From Dichotomocladium elegans (lineage: Eukaryota > Mucoromycota > Mucoromycetes > Mucorales > Lichtheimiaceae), in NCBI GenBank assembly GCA_025716815.1, contig JAIXMN010000037.1, forward strand, positions 1 to 64,000: a DNA stretch of 64,000 bases, in the 5' to 3' direction. The notes under the pieces were generated by a model. The model was not told the DNA's origin. It worked only from the letters and a program-made list of their open reading frames with translations, and searched no databases. A program made the translations under genes and the position numbers. Shown in pieces: positions 10,067 to 21,601 of the stretch; positions within the stretch are counted from its first letter, which is position 1; every line of letters begins with the position of its first letter.

Positions 10067-11640
10067 TCATCTGCAGTTACTGTACTCGCTTTCCAAGAAC
10101 CTATTGCGTTTTATTTTGATCTTCACAACTGACCAAAACCGCTCAATCGGATTGAGTTCAGGCGAATAAGATGGAAGATAGGCACATCGATATCCTCGAG
10201 ACTCGATGTATTTAGAGATATCCTTAGCTTTACGAATGGGTGCATTATCCATTACCAAATAATGGCCCTTCATATGTTCATACTTATCCATTTCATCCAT
10301 GGTAGCCTTAAGAAAGCTGAGATAGTGTCCAGTTACAGTTCTTTTGCTTGCAGCTATGGACTGTCCCACTCTTTTTCTTTTTTTTTTGGCTGGTGGTTGT
10401 GAGAGTCTCAAGCTACATTTAATGATGCCTGATACCGAGATTGCTCCCAAGATGGTAGTTGTTTTTGCTCTTGTTTTCGGCACTGTAACTACTGCAGAAG
10501 TCCCTTTCTTGGACCATGCCATGCTGCGCTTCATGTTAATATGGAATCCAGACTCATCAAGAAAAACGCAGTTTTTTCTAAAGTCATGTCGGACATGTCC
10601 CATCTGCGCACCCAGTCAAGGCGATTTTGGACCTTTGCATCGCTATTCCTGTCTACAGGCTGAAACCGAGGCATTTTCAATGACAAGTTGCATTCGATTT
10701 TTCATAAATCGATGGAGGGTCGTTTTGGATACTTTGAGACCCTCAAATCTCTGGAGCAGTTGCTCCATCAGCTGCTCTAGGACAATTGACGGATTCTCAT
10801 CAACCCATTCTAAAATAGCACTCTTATGCTCTTTGTTGAGAATACGTGAACGACTCTGCCTCTACATTTCTTAAAAATGCTGTCAGGGTCCTTTTCATAC
10901 TGTGATGCCCATCGCTGAACTGAACGAACATGGATTCCTAGCTGTTTTGCAGCAGCTGATGCGCTCAATACCTTCTCAAACATCAGTTTGAAAAATCTGA
11001 CCTTGTCTTGGTCAGTGTACGCTGTGTAATTGCGCTTAATCCACGCTTCTTTCATCTGAATGTCTCTATCCTTTCGTTTGGGAATGTGTGTGGCAGTAAG
11101 CTCAGAGTTATCTTTGCAAGTTATGCTACGCAGATATTCTGTATGAGCACAAACGGAATGCAGAGAGTACATTTCTTCATCAACGACATAATCCATAGGC
11201 TCAGGACAGCCACGCTCCTCAACGACATGGCCTTGACCATCTTCGTCACAAAATAGATTGCTCATTTCAGAACGTAAATGGATATAAAGAATAGAATTCA
11301 AAGGGCAAAAAGCTGGCTAATTTTTATAGAGATGGAAGCTTTTTTGCGCGATATCTTTCGCCGTGCATGGAATATTTGCTTTGTCATCACGCGTAAAGAT
11401 TTCTGGGCAAAACGCAACTTCTCTTTTTGTGATTTTGCGACTACAGAACTGGTAGGACACGACTTCAGTTTGGGGAAATAGTGTATAACTCGAGACATAC
11501 TGACATGTTAATAGTTTTCCGCACGTGGCATTGTAGCAAACAGCCAATATTGTAAAATGTAAAGCCGGTCTATCGTCTTCAAGTGTCATATGGTATCCAG
11601 CGGATGATCTACAGAATACCGTCAAACGGCGTTTCTAACG
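10067..11640 (-). mobile_element. Tc1/mariner-type (IS630 superfamily) transposon, copy 1, frameshifted transposase
   Basis: The transposase runs from about 11260 to 10067 on the minus strand. Its N-terminal part carries a helix-turn-helix segment (AKQLGIHVRSVQRWASQY, about 10945-10892). A second DNA-binding segment (HKSAILEWVDENPS, LKVSKTTLHRF) lies at about 10830-10710. The catalytic domain has FLDESGFH, VMDNAP and SPELNPIERFW, with 34 residues between the second Asp and the Glu (DD34E). Compared with the second copy at 54.9-56.3 kb there are at least two one-base frame changes, near 10868 and near 10580, so it is inactive. Similarity to copy 2 continues about 350 bases upstream of the transposase. 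In that zone (11625-11317) a 102-residue frame is open. Terminal inverted repeats were not identified. Confidence 0.8.
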
Positions 11641-12075
11641 GTGCATTTTTTTTCTACTGACGAAGATTTATCCATATCAGCAATTTATTTGAAGGAGGTA
11701 ATACAACAATCCAAAGCATCGAAATTTTCTGGAGATTGATTGAGCTTGGGCTGCAAGCTACGGCAGATCGTCGTACTGATATGACTATCCTGGGTACACT
11801 CAAGCGGGGAGACGTATCCTCTAAGCTAATACTCTATTATTTCCCCTGAAATAAAATCGTTCCGTCCGTTTGGACCTGCTAGAGCATTCAAGTGCCGCCG
11901 AGGTGTTATTCTCATCGTGGCAGCAAAATGCCTTCTGTCAAACTCACCGCACTTGCTTCCTTATTAATAAATACACACACACAGTGTGCCCGATACAAAT
12001 TCCACAATTGTCAATATCCATACCATGTTCGTACCATCACTGCGTTTCCTGCCCAGAAAAGGTCAAACCATGATT
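11641..12075. other. Intergenic, nothing recognised
   Basis: Short overlapping frames only, with a (CA)4-type run near 11975. It probably includes the 3-prime flank of the MutL-type gene on the minus strand. Confidence 0.5.
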
Positions 12076-15000
12076 TTATTGTATTGCCCTCACAGGGTAC
12101 AGTTTGCGAACGATCTTTGTTTCCATTGCTGGTTCGCACAATATAGCGAGTTCAACTGCCTCGGCGTCAGTTGCTCGATGGGGCAGTGCGTCGTTCGCAA
12201 TTTGATGCAAGTATCTGATCATTCTTCTCGGTCGCAAGCAAGCAAGACCAAGGCGTGTTTGGTTTGAAAGCCTTCTTTGTCTCCCGATGAGGTTCAGGAG
12301 CTCGAGGAATTCGGTAGCTCCAGGTGGTGTATGATCATTCAGTTCGCAAACGCTCAAGATTTCGATAATGCGATGTTGTTTTCCAATCCATCGGATTTCG
12401 AATCCATTCGCTTTAATACGCCTATCTGTTACATAATGGTAGTGCTTCTTTTGTCCAATCACATCCAGCGCAATTCGTGTCTCGTTCTCCAGCGATGAAA
12501 TAATATACGATAATTCCTCCCTGTTTTAAACATCAGATGAATACCTCTGTTTCTCGGTGAGAATGTCAGAGAAGCGTTACGTTATAGCTATTTGGATTGG
12601 CGGATCAAGACCCATGTTCGCTATCAACTCATGCTCATTCATATACCGGTGGACCATATAATTTCTATGCGCACTGATATCCCCTTAGCAAATTAATCGC
12701 ATGGCGTGGTAGGCAATCGGTCTCACCTCGGTAGGTCGACAACTCCTATTTCCTGTACGACCTTGCCGTAGTATACGGTGTCATAATATCCGCTAGAATA
12801 TATAACCAAATCGCGGCTAATATCGACAAGATTCAGAAGTGTATAACTGCAGGCAACGGAACCCATTCCTGCAGTCGTCCCAAAATAGTCATTCAGGGAT
12901 AGGTGCTTCATTGCACCAGATCTCCTCTGCCTATTTATGAAGGTCGATCGAACTCTGTCGTTTGAATATACGACTTTCTCTTCTGTATTTGCAGTTCTCG
13001 TGAGATATTCTTCTCTGTCACGCTGCGTGTTTTCCCGCGCATTCATAGAAGTCGTATTTTTTCTATCCCGAGGTTTGGAAGGTATGTTCTTTGCGGTGGG
13101 TTGCACTTTAACGTGTGGAGGTCGCCTTGAATTTTCGCTCGTAGGCACCTTGCCACAATGACGGTTACGTTTTTGCGGCACGATATGCCTGCCACTGAAA
13201 GGTGACGATTCAATTCCGTAGCATGCTGGCTTTCCGGACAGTACCGGTGCCTTCCGTGGATAGGGACAAACTGGCATCCGCTGATCATCTCTTACCTGAC
13301 CATTTGGTACAGCGCTTTGAGATGCTGCAGGCAGAGTCAGCATTGGTGAATGGATGACTACGTTCGACGGTTTTGTTCCTTTCTCATTAGGGCTCTGTTG
13401 AGATCCCGAATGCAACTCCTCAAGCTGCCATTCCATGTCGTTCGGCATAAATTGTCCTAATTTTCTAACCTGCGGCGGCTTGGGCGAAAAATCTACTTTA
13501 GTTTGCGACTGCACCACCGCAGAAGTGCCATTGCATGCTGAATTCTTCAGCCATGAGAGTATTGTCGGTTGCTGTGGAGCAGGAGCAGTATATTCCTCAT
13601 ATGTCCGCATCTTCCGTTCCTGCACCCTGTCTTCGTCGTCATCTTCGTCGCTGCTACCTTCGCTGTACATGGTAAATTTCCAGACACCATCGCTAGGCGT
13701 AGTTGGATCGCCGGGATTCCTTGTCAGTTCATAGACCGGGATTGCCGGATTATCTTCCCGAGAATCCGTGCTCTTTCCAATGAAGGCGAGATCATTATTA
13801 GCGTGATCATCAAAATCATTGGTGACAGTTTTGGGAATATTTTGTGCTATCCTTCTGTAACTAGGGCAGCTGAATAGAGAGGACGTTTAAACCGTTCTCC
13901 AGGAAAAGGACACTTACGATTCCGCTGGCGCCATTGATTTACGCTTGAGTTGGTTATCCAACCGTTCTTCGCCAATCAAACTTCCGTAGGCCATTATCAT
14001 GAGTTCCTCAAACGCACTCAGGATCCGTTCTTTCTTATGTAGCAGGATAACTGATTTCCTAGGGTCGAAATTGACTGTCGTCCCATCCGTATTAGGTCAG
14101 CATGAATCCATTGGAGCAGTGCTGCAAACTCACCCTCATACTGGTCAGGGCAGAGTTGAATATCGAGGTAGAAGAAAGGGTTTAGGGTGCTGTATTCTCC
14201 TAAGACAATTTTTAGTGCACGCATTGTAGCTTATAGGAGTGTTATGCCGTTTACTCACTCTCTTTAACAGACACAGCTTCACAGTAATATTTGCGGTACA
14301 TGATGGCGATTTCCTTGAGTTCGGATGCCACATGATTTATCGGTCGCCTATTGACATAGATGAAGAGGTTGTTTCTGCGAGAAATTGACCTGGGAGCTGA
14401 ATCAAGGCTCGTTAAACAATTCTCTCATTCGTTTTCACTTACTTACTTTCATCTATTTTAGGAAGAACACATTCCAGTGTGACCGAATCATTGATGTGTC
14501 TCATGTATCTTAACTTTGGTGCAACACCCGGTTTGTACAAATATAATGCAGAATCGATAACGGAGAGCGCTGGCGGCTTAATCCATTGACTCGAGCAGTT
14601 CAATGAACCATCGACTCCGTGCCTTATAGAAAAGCGCACCAGAGGATGCGATAAGCAATATTTGAAGACAAGGGCTTGGACATTTTTGGCTATTCCAGCG
14701 TTTCCATTCTTTGCAATCTATTGCGTGAGTGTGTTCAAGTTGTTTAGACAGAAGCAAAATGAAAACAGCATGGTTAATTTTACCTGTCGTCGCACAGGTA
14801 GCTTTGAGAATGCACCAAAGACGTCTACAATTGTTCCCGACGTTGATATGCAGGCAGTATGTTTTTCACTAGCAAGGCATATATCAACAAATAGGTCTAT
14901 GTACGCTACTTTGATCAAGCTCTTGTCTTACTCGCAGATGTCTCCTTTTGCATCGATCTGGTACTGTCTCGCGATACGGTCTTGGGCAGTTTTGGTAATG

Positions 15001-15554
15001 ATATGAAGGTCTGACGCGGTTTCACATATGGCATTAAGCGCTTCACCTTGTTTAAGAAACCGGATATTGAGACAGCGAGAATGTAAGTAGTAGGCTGTGA
15101 ATCAAACCAATGGACATACGCCGTACCTCTGAATCCAAAGGTTTTCAGATACTTCAGGTCATTGTAATGCGCAATTTTTGAGGTAGTATAGAGCTTTGCC
15201 ATAGTGGTCCTGTCTTTTTCGGGAATGCCACACCCATCGTCCTTAACCTAGCCAGGAAAACTCAATAATGCGCTACAGTAATGCCCTCTATCACATACCT
15301 GAATTTCAGTGAGTCCATTATCCACCAACAGGATATCAACGTTGCTTGCATGCGCATCGAGGGAGTTTCTGCATAATTTTTGGCAGTCAGTGACCAGACA
15401 CTGACTCTTATGCCTCATACAATGACGCGCGTTTGGCTTACTCGATCAGTTCTTTGACGATGGACTCAACGTCAACAATGACCTGGCCTGTATGAAGACG
15501 CTGAGCAATATTTTTGTCTAATGTGCGGATAGGCTGAGGGGAAGATAAATTCAT
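12076..15554 (-). CDS. MLH2: MutL homologue of the MLH2 / human PMS1 type
   Basis: GHKL ATPase of the mismatch-repair MutL family. The start ATG is at 15554. ATPase motifs follow across introns: VKELIE joined to NSLDAHASN (motif I), KDDGCGIPEKD (motif II), and TFGFR joined by splicing to GEALNAICETA (motif III). SGTIVDVFGAFSKLPVRRQ and FIYVNRRPINH, then LCPDQYE joined to VNFDPRKSVILL, complete the N-terminal domain. The middle (13670-12900) is a disordered acidic and basic linker. The C-terminal domain includes KANGFEIRW and CLRPRRMIRYL, the counterpart of CRPRKVISYL in PMS1-type proteins. No DQHA endonuclease motif is visible, as in MLH2. The last about 40 codons appear frame-shifted at a CCCC run near 12181; the alternative frame reads EQLTPRQLNSLYCANQQW. 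MLH3 and PMS2-type are less likely. Confidence 0.82.
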
Positions 15555-15805
15555 TGCTTCGTGTGTATAAAAGTGGGAAGGTTATTGATCTGTGCTCTTT
15601 CCTTTTAATGTCAGTAAACCAGCAGAAGCCACTACTATTAATAAAAAGATACAGCATCTGTCCGGTTGACAACCTTTTAAACTATGCGCCTCTCGATTGG
15701 AACAGGCACGGGCGCTCGTACTCAGCGGCGTTTTAAAGATGGGAGAGAGAGAGAGAGATCGTCGTAAAGCAGGTCCTATTGTCACGGACCACAGGGCACA
15801 CCTGA

Positions 15806-16999
15806 TCACTCATCTGTTCTTCGCCCATGCAGGCCATTCTGGTCAATGACAACTTCACAGCCAGAGCGTGGGACCATGGGGGAAAACTCCACAAATAAGG
15901 CCCGCCGTGTCCCAACTATGCTATCTCCCATGGGTGATCGTGCCAATCTGATTCTTGTGGTCACAGCACTAGCCCAGTTCATGCCGAGAACAGGTCGCTT
16001 GGTTATGGATGCCCAGAATAAAGCGAGAGGCGCCCGACTGTTTTCCAGCTTGAAATCAGCCCATGTCTCGACAAGCTCGGGTTTAAGAGACGGGTTTTCA
16101 TTGTTCTTGCTTACTGTGCTTACAGCATCCGATACCTGGTTGATAGCCACCACGGCCACGTCGTACTCACTCGCCAACCGCTTCAACTTGAGACCAAAGT
16201 CACACACTTCTCGCATCCGGTCAAACCGGTCCCTGTCATCGCCACCCCGGTACACCGCACCGATCGAGTCAATCACAACAACTTTGATCTTCTTCTGCCG
16301 TCGTGCAAGCAGTGCAGGAAGCTGATAGTTCAATGCCTGGATCTGGGTCTGACGGTCCTTGAGTTGCATAGTATGGATGTGTTTTTTCAGCGTATCAGGT
16401 AAAACTTGAAATCGGAACCCGTAAGCTGTGGCGAGTTGGTCAAGTCGGACTGACGGGATCCTGCCCTCGCTGAAGAGATATACAGCCTCTGAAGACATGC
16501 TGTGTAAGTATCCCTTGGAGAGCACAGCTTGGTTTTCTCGCTATCTATCTTTCTCTCAACGATCTTACCACCCCCATGATCATTAGGGTCCTGCGCAGAC
16601 AAGCAAATCTGTAGACCAAGTTGGGTTTTGCCACAAGCGCTCTCAGCTACCACTTCAGTAATGGAACCACGCGGAATACCTCCACCTAGGATCTGATCGA
16701 TCATGCTGCAGCCGGTGCTAATCATGGCAGGTGATCGGCCTGTTGCCTTCGTGCATCGCGTTTGCCAGGGATAGATTTCTTCTGACGCAGCGTCGAGAAT
16801 GTGTGTAGCAACATCCGGCGAAAGCATGGCCGTAAGATCAGCAGCTGGGCGCATGAGGATATCATGAGGGGAATCAAGGCCCGCTATGCACGGATTCAAT
16901 AATGAAGGCCGGTTTCGTAATTGCAAAAGATTGAGATCCTGCCGCCGTACCTCGCTCTAGTTTATCAGCAACACCCAGCCTTTTCGCGACGTCTTCCAT
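15806..16999 (-). CDS. RecA/Rad51-family paralogue, XRCC3/RAD57-like
   Basis: Recombination mediator that works with Rad51 in homologous recombination. The sequence shows the linker STGCSMIDQILGGG, the Walker A region ESACGKTQLGLQ, EAVYLFSEGRIPS after an intron (16568-16489), Walker B VVVIDSIGA, AINQVSDAV, and GMNWASAVTTRIRL near the C-terminus. The order and spacing match XRCC3 and RAD57 better than Rad51 or Dmc1. Exon 2 ends at 15806. The N-terminus is unsettled. The first in-frame ATG of the long exon is at 16854, but coding sense resembling the family N-terminal domain continues upstream. An ATG at 16999 may belong to a short first exon. It lies 251 bases downstream of the MLH2-like gene start, same strand. 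Confidence 0.8.
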
Positions 17000-17267
17000 C
17001 TAGATATATATACTGAAGCGAAGGAGCCAGTGACTTGGGGCACCCCGCGTGCGCGTGCGCGTGCGGTACGCGTTGTACTATCACCCGACTTCAAATTAGA
17101 CCGCGGGGCGGAGGAGAGAAGGGGGAGTGCGAAAATGCGACGGCATAAAGCAGCTGACAGCAGCTAGCCAGCATGGAAAAACTGCATAAACATTCATTCA
17201 CCCCTATACCGCTAAATATTTCAGTGACAACCATGTCTGATCTCACCCCTCTCTTACTGGGTACAAG

Positions 17268-19567
17268 ATGGCATCGCTTCCCATTACTACGTCTAATGAG
17301 AAGCCTCCTCCGTCGCTAGACGATGTTGATCCAGACATTGCAGCAATTCATGTAGACAAGCAAGAACTTGAGAAGCGTTTGGTCCGCAAGTATGACTATA
17401 TGCTCCTCCCCTTCCTGAGCTTCATGTATCTGTTTTCCTCCTTGGATCGCTCCAGCCTTGGTAAACGGAAGCCAACAACAGCAAGAGAAAAGATGAGCTG
17501 AACGCGAGCTATTTTCCTAGGGAATGCGGTTCTGGACAACTTTGAGCAGGACGTCGGTATCACGCCAGACCAGTTCAACACCTCGATTACCATCTTTTAT
17601 GTAATTAAGTAGATGACTTTGGGAGAAGAAGAGTAAAGAGAGACTACAAAGAAAGATGACTTATGCCCATATCCTTGACCCTAGGCTGGGTTCCTTCTAT
17701 TCCAAATCCCAAGCAATATTCTCTTGAAACAGTTCACAGCACGGCGATGGTAAGCGGATAGAACTTTTTTATTTACCCAAAGCCCTGCTTTCGTATTTGT
17801 CTTCTTCGCTTACTCAAACTTACCCACCTACAATAGGCTCCCTGTTTTAATGCTCGCCTGGGGCGCCATAGCATGTCTCCATGCATCTGTTAAGAGTTAT
17901 GCGCAGCTATTAGCGCTGCGCTTCTTTCTAGGCGTATTTGAGAGCGGCTTTTTCCCGGTATGTTAAATAGATGAAGACGAAAAAGGAGGCAGAGAAAGGT
18001 GACAAACAAAACAAAGAGAACCACTAACGTCAACCTTGTGCTCGGGGGGATTGTAGGGTGTCATTTTCTTCCTGACCTTGTTCTATAAGAAAAATGAAAT
18101 GGCGACCCGTATTGCGCTCTTTTGGGGATCGACTGTGGCTGCCCATGCGTACGGTAAGCTTGAATGTCTATGAAAGAGGTGTTTGCTCTGATTTGATAGC
18201 ATTTGTCCAACTTGCGACTGTTATTAGCTGGTGTCTTGGCTTACGGTATCTTACAGTTGCGAGGACAGAGTGGCATGACTGGCTGGCAGGTTCGTATGGA
18301 TGAGAGAAAAGAGAAGGGGGTTTTTTCTAAATGATAAAAAAAGTGGTTATTCCTGATTGAAGGTATTCCGACCGTGATTGTAGCTATCTTCGCCTGGTTT
18401 TATTTGCCGGCATCTCCTGACACATGGTCAGTGCTGACACCGGAGGAAAAGGCATTGGCAGTGACCCGTCTAGCCACGCAGGATGGCAAGCATGCGACCC
18501 TCGGAGACCTGGATTCGTCCAATCGTCAACAAGCCATCAAGGCATTGACAGACTGGAAAATATGGATATGGATGCTCATGTTCTTTAGCGGCAGTGTAGC
18601 GAATACAAGCATCTCAAAGTATGTACATAATTAAGCAGTTCACAAGAGCTCGCTGCTTTAATTTCTTCCTTTAGTTTTCTACCTCTTATTGTTAAAGGAA
18701 TGGGATATGGCGATAAACTTTCTGCCAACCTCATGTCAGGTATGTTGATATTTAGCCACGACGCTTCGTCGTTACATATATATACACGTGTACAAACATG
18801 ATCGCTTAGCACCGCCATACGTTGGCGCAGTTGTCGTGGTAAGGCCCTATATGGAATCAGCATTAGCCAGCAGCTGTCAGCTTCTGAAATATTAAACTTT
18901 TCTTCTAAAGATGGTCGGAATCGCTTATTCTTCAGACCGGTTTCAGGAACGCACGTTCCATGCCATGGCGGGCGCTATGGTCTGTACTGTTGGCTACATC
19001 CTCCTTATGGTATTAACCGCACGAGAAGGACTGTATGCCGCGATCTGCATCGCCGTGGCTGGTATCTTTGTGATAAACCCTATTGTAAATGCGTGGCTGA
19101 CAAGCAATATTGCCCCGGACATGAAACGAAGTGTGGCTGCGGCAATGGCAGTGTCGGCGAATAATTCGGCTGGTAAAAAAAAAAAAAGGACGGCTTGTGC
19201 GCGCTGTTTCGGAGAAGTCTTAATTTAGCCTTCGATAAATGATCCGCTCATCCCCGGTTTTTAGGCCTTTTGGGATCCAATATCTACCGCCAAACTGACG
19301 CGCCACGCTATCGTAAGTCATCCCCCCCTTTCTCTTTCAGAGCTATCATCTGAACCTGAACAATCAAACCTAGTACGGGGCCATGCCATCAGTCTTGTGT
19401 TCCTATGCCTTTTTATAGTGCTTGCTTGTTTACAACGCTTCCTTTTGCTTCGCGCGAACCAGAAGAAGGTTGCCAGGCAAATGCAAATGTCCAGCACCGA
19501 AGATAGCAGCGCACAGGATGATGGGTTCATGGGGGATGAAGCGCTCGCGTTTCGTTACCGGGTCTAG
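17268..19567 (+). CDS. MFS transporter, anion:cation symporter (Dal5/allantoate permease-like) family
   Basis: Plasma-membrane permease for a small organic anion; the substrate cannot be told. Twelve exons close in phase to 496 residues: 17268-17460, 17521-17600, 17685-17749, 17837-17957, 18057-18153, 18228-18289, 18344-18618, 18675-18739, 18810-18838, 18911-19172, 19265-19312 and 19374-19567. The cytosolic N-terminus leads to LVRKYDYMLLPFLSFMYLFSSLDR, the first transmembrane helix with the conserved family D-R pair. LRFFLGVFESGFFP is the ACS-family helix 4 motif. Twelve hydrophobic segments are plausible. The usual length for the family is about 480-520. One exon is only 29 bases. The C-terminus is acidic and polar. 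Confidence 0.9.
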
Positions 19568-20158
19568 CAAAGCAAATAAGCAATAAATTACTTTACCCTG
19601 ATAAGCGGGTGAAATTACGGCACCCGCATAAGATCCATGGGTGTGTGTGCAACGGGCGAAACTGCCTTGCGAGGGATGATGATTGCTCTGGCAGCTGGTT
19701 GGTTAGAAGCATTCCCGCGCGCAGGTTAAGCCACATGGTGAGGTGCAGGCATCTTGGCAACTTGGCAGCTTGGCATTGACCAAGGCCGAGGGGACGGCGA
19801 GTGGGTGTGCAAGAGACGGTCACGAGGGAAATTTATATATATGAAAAAGCTGAGCCAAGAGTGTCCCTGGGGGAGACGGGTCCATGACGTTTGCGAACTC
19901 CCCCACCGTTTCCAAGCTGAAGGAGAAGACGGGATAATCGGGACTTTACTTACCCATTCACACCCGAATGAGTCAAAACGAATTCATCGGGCGCTCCGAA
20001 ATATTTAAATTTTAGGTAGTAAAAAAAAAAAAAAAAAGAACTGAGCAGAACAACTTTTTTGTCCAGCATACCTTCTTTCGCTTTACTTTGCTAAATTATC
20101 CTACTTCTTACTTGATATCCCCATTCCTTCACTTTTTATACATACGCATTTACGAGAA
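19568..20158. other. Intergenic; probable promoter of the next gene
   Basis: No gene seen. A poly-A tract lies at about 20022-20037, with pyrimidine-rich sequence just before the ATG at 20159. Confidence 0.5.
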
Positions 20159-20602
20159 ATGGTGATCCTTGCAACTAGTAGGAGTTTGTCTGCCGCTGCA
20201 TTTGGCGCCCGTAGTCGTCAGCAAACCAGCCCCTCCGGTTTGTCATCCAAAATCACTCGGTTACGACAACAACAACAACAGCAACAGCAACAGGCGTCGT
20301 CGTCGTCGCCTCCTTTTCAGACGGCCGCCTTTTCCACCTCTGCACGGGTCCAGTCACCAGCAGGAAGTCCAGGCGGCCGAAGCACCTCAAGTGAATCCTC
20401 TTCCTCTTCCTACTCGGGCGGCCCTACCATCACAGAACAATCCATCCTCAGTGCCTTCCCTCGCCCCAACTTGAGCCCGACACTCCACTTCTCCATCTTT
20501 GGCGGCTACTTTGATAACACCTCGGCGACAAAGAAAGACGATCAGCAGAAAATCTGTGGCAATTGTGCAGGCCCACACTCGACCGATTTTTGCCCTTGTT
20601 AA
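20159..20602 (+). CDS. Small protein with presumed mitochondrial leader and Cys-rich tail
   Basis: Single-exon frame of 147 residues. The N-terminus (MVILATSRSLSAAAFGARSR) is rich in Ala, Ser and Arg and lacks acids, and a second such stretch ends AFSTSARVQ, as in mitochondrial targeting sequences. A run of nine Gln follows residue 35, then a Ser/Pro-rich disordered middle. FPRPNLSPTLHFSIFGGYF is the best-conserved-looking part. The last 16 residues are CGNCAGPHSTDFCPC-like, a possible metal-binding knuckle. No family was recognised, but codon bias and the clean frame argue it is real. Confidence 0.6.
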   Translation: MVILATSRSLSAAAFGARSRQQTSPSGLSSKITRLRQQQQQQQQQASSSSPPFQTAAFSTSARVQSPAGSPGGRSTSSESSSSSYSGGPTITEQSILSAFPRPNLSPTLHFSIFGGYFDNTSATKKDDQQKICGNCAGPHSTDFCPC

Positions 20603-21601
20603 TGAATTGTACAAACAAAACGCATCAGTTCCCACGAACCATCCTATCATCCGCGCGTCCCCCCCCCGCAACCTCCTCTGCCCCTGTCCCTGATCGTCTC
20701 GCTAACCCGCAACATCGTTTCCTCTCTCCCTCTTTCTTATTCTTTAGTATTCATCCTCCCCTATGCATTATAAATAGGTTCTATACATAGATCTCATTTG
20801 TTCAACGTCTTTTCTTGTCTTCCGCAAATACAATCCTAACGTCATCCTATATTTAACTACATACTTCCTGTCTTTAGAGTTGGCCCCCCCCATCGCACGT
20901 TAGCAATAGATATAACATCACATGTGCCGGCGTGTGTGCACATGCTGCCTATGGGAACAGCCAAGAGTGACGTTCACGAAAAAAAAGAAACTCGCAAGGA
21001 TCACCAAACCCTCATGGGGATGCGAATACATTGTAATGTGAAGAGGTCATTTCAAGGACACCCCATCTTTTTATGTACTCAAGTATAAGTTCACCATGGA
21101 CTATCGACACCTGTTTCTTTTCCCCTCCGGTTTCTTTGTACACAAATGCACAGGCAACTTTACCTCTCTGTATGCGTTTTTGTGTTATGATCAAAATGGG
21201 AATCATCCAGCTCACCTTCCGAAGACGGCGGTGCTGGTACCTAAGAAATTACACAAGTAATCAACTCAAACATTGCTTTTGAGGAGTGATATTGGCGCTA
21301 TGGCTGCGGTTGCGGCTGCGGCTTCTCTGTTGCGATTTCTGCTGCTTTTTTCTGGTGACATCGCTTGCTGTAATTGCTGTTGCTGCCACTGCCACTGCCA
21401 CTGCTGCAACACTATCGCAACGAGAGACATATCAAAGGAAGACAGAGACAGAGACATAGAGAGGCAGAGAAAGTAGCGTCAAGCATGATGAATGGTTGTA
21501 GACGTTTGAGTGTGTCTGTGTTTTGTGTGTGGAGGCGTTGCTCGCATTTCATTTCCGACAATAACTGAAAACATTGTGTAGTTGATGGAAGGCCGATGAG
21601 G
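20603..21601. other. Intergenic / 3-prime flanks
   Basis: No gene seen. Pyrimidine-rich 3-prime flank of the 147-residue gene, then the 3-prime flank of the Tra2-like gene (minus strand), which holds a GCTGCCACTGCCACTGC-type simple repeat at about 21370-21410. Confidence 0.5.

Noticed and set aside
12937..13161. Plus-strand frames inside the MLH2-type linker
   Set aside because: They lack motifs and lie antisense to a 315-residue frame that continues the MutL-type gene.
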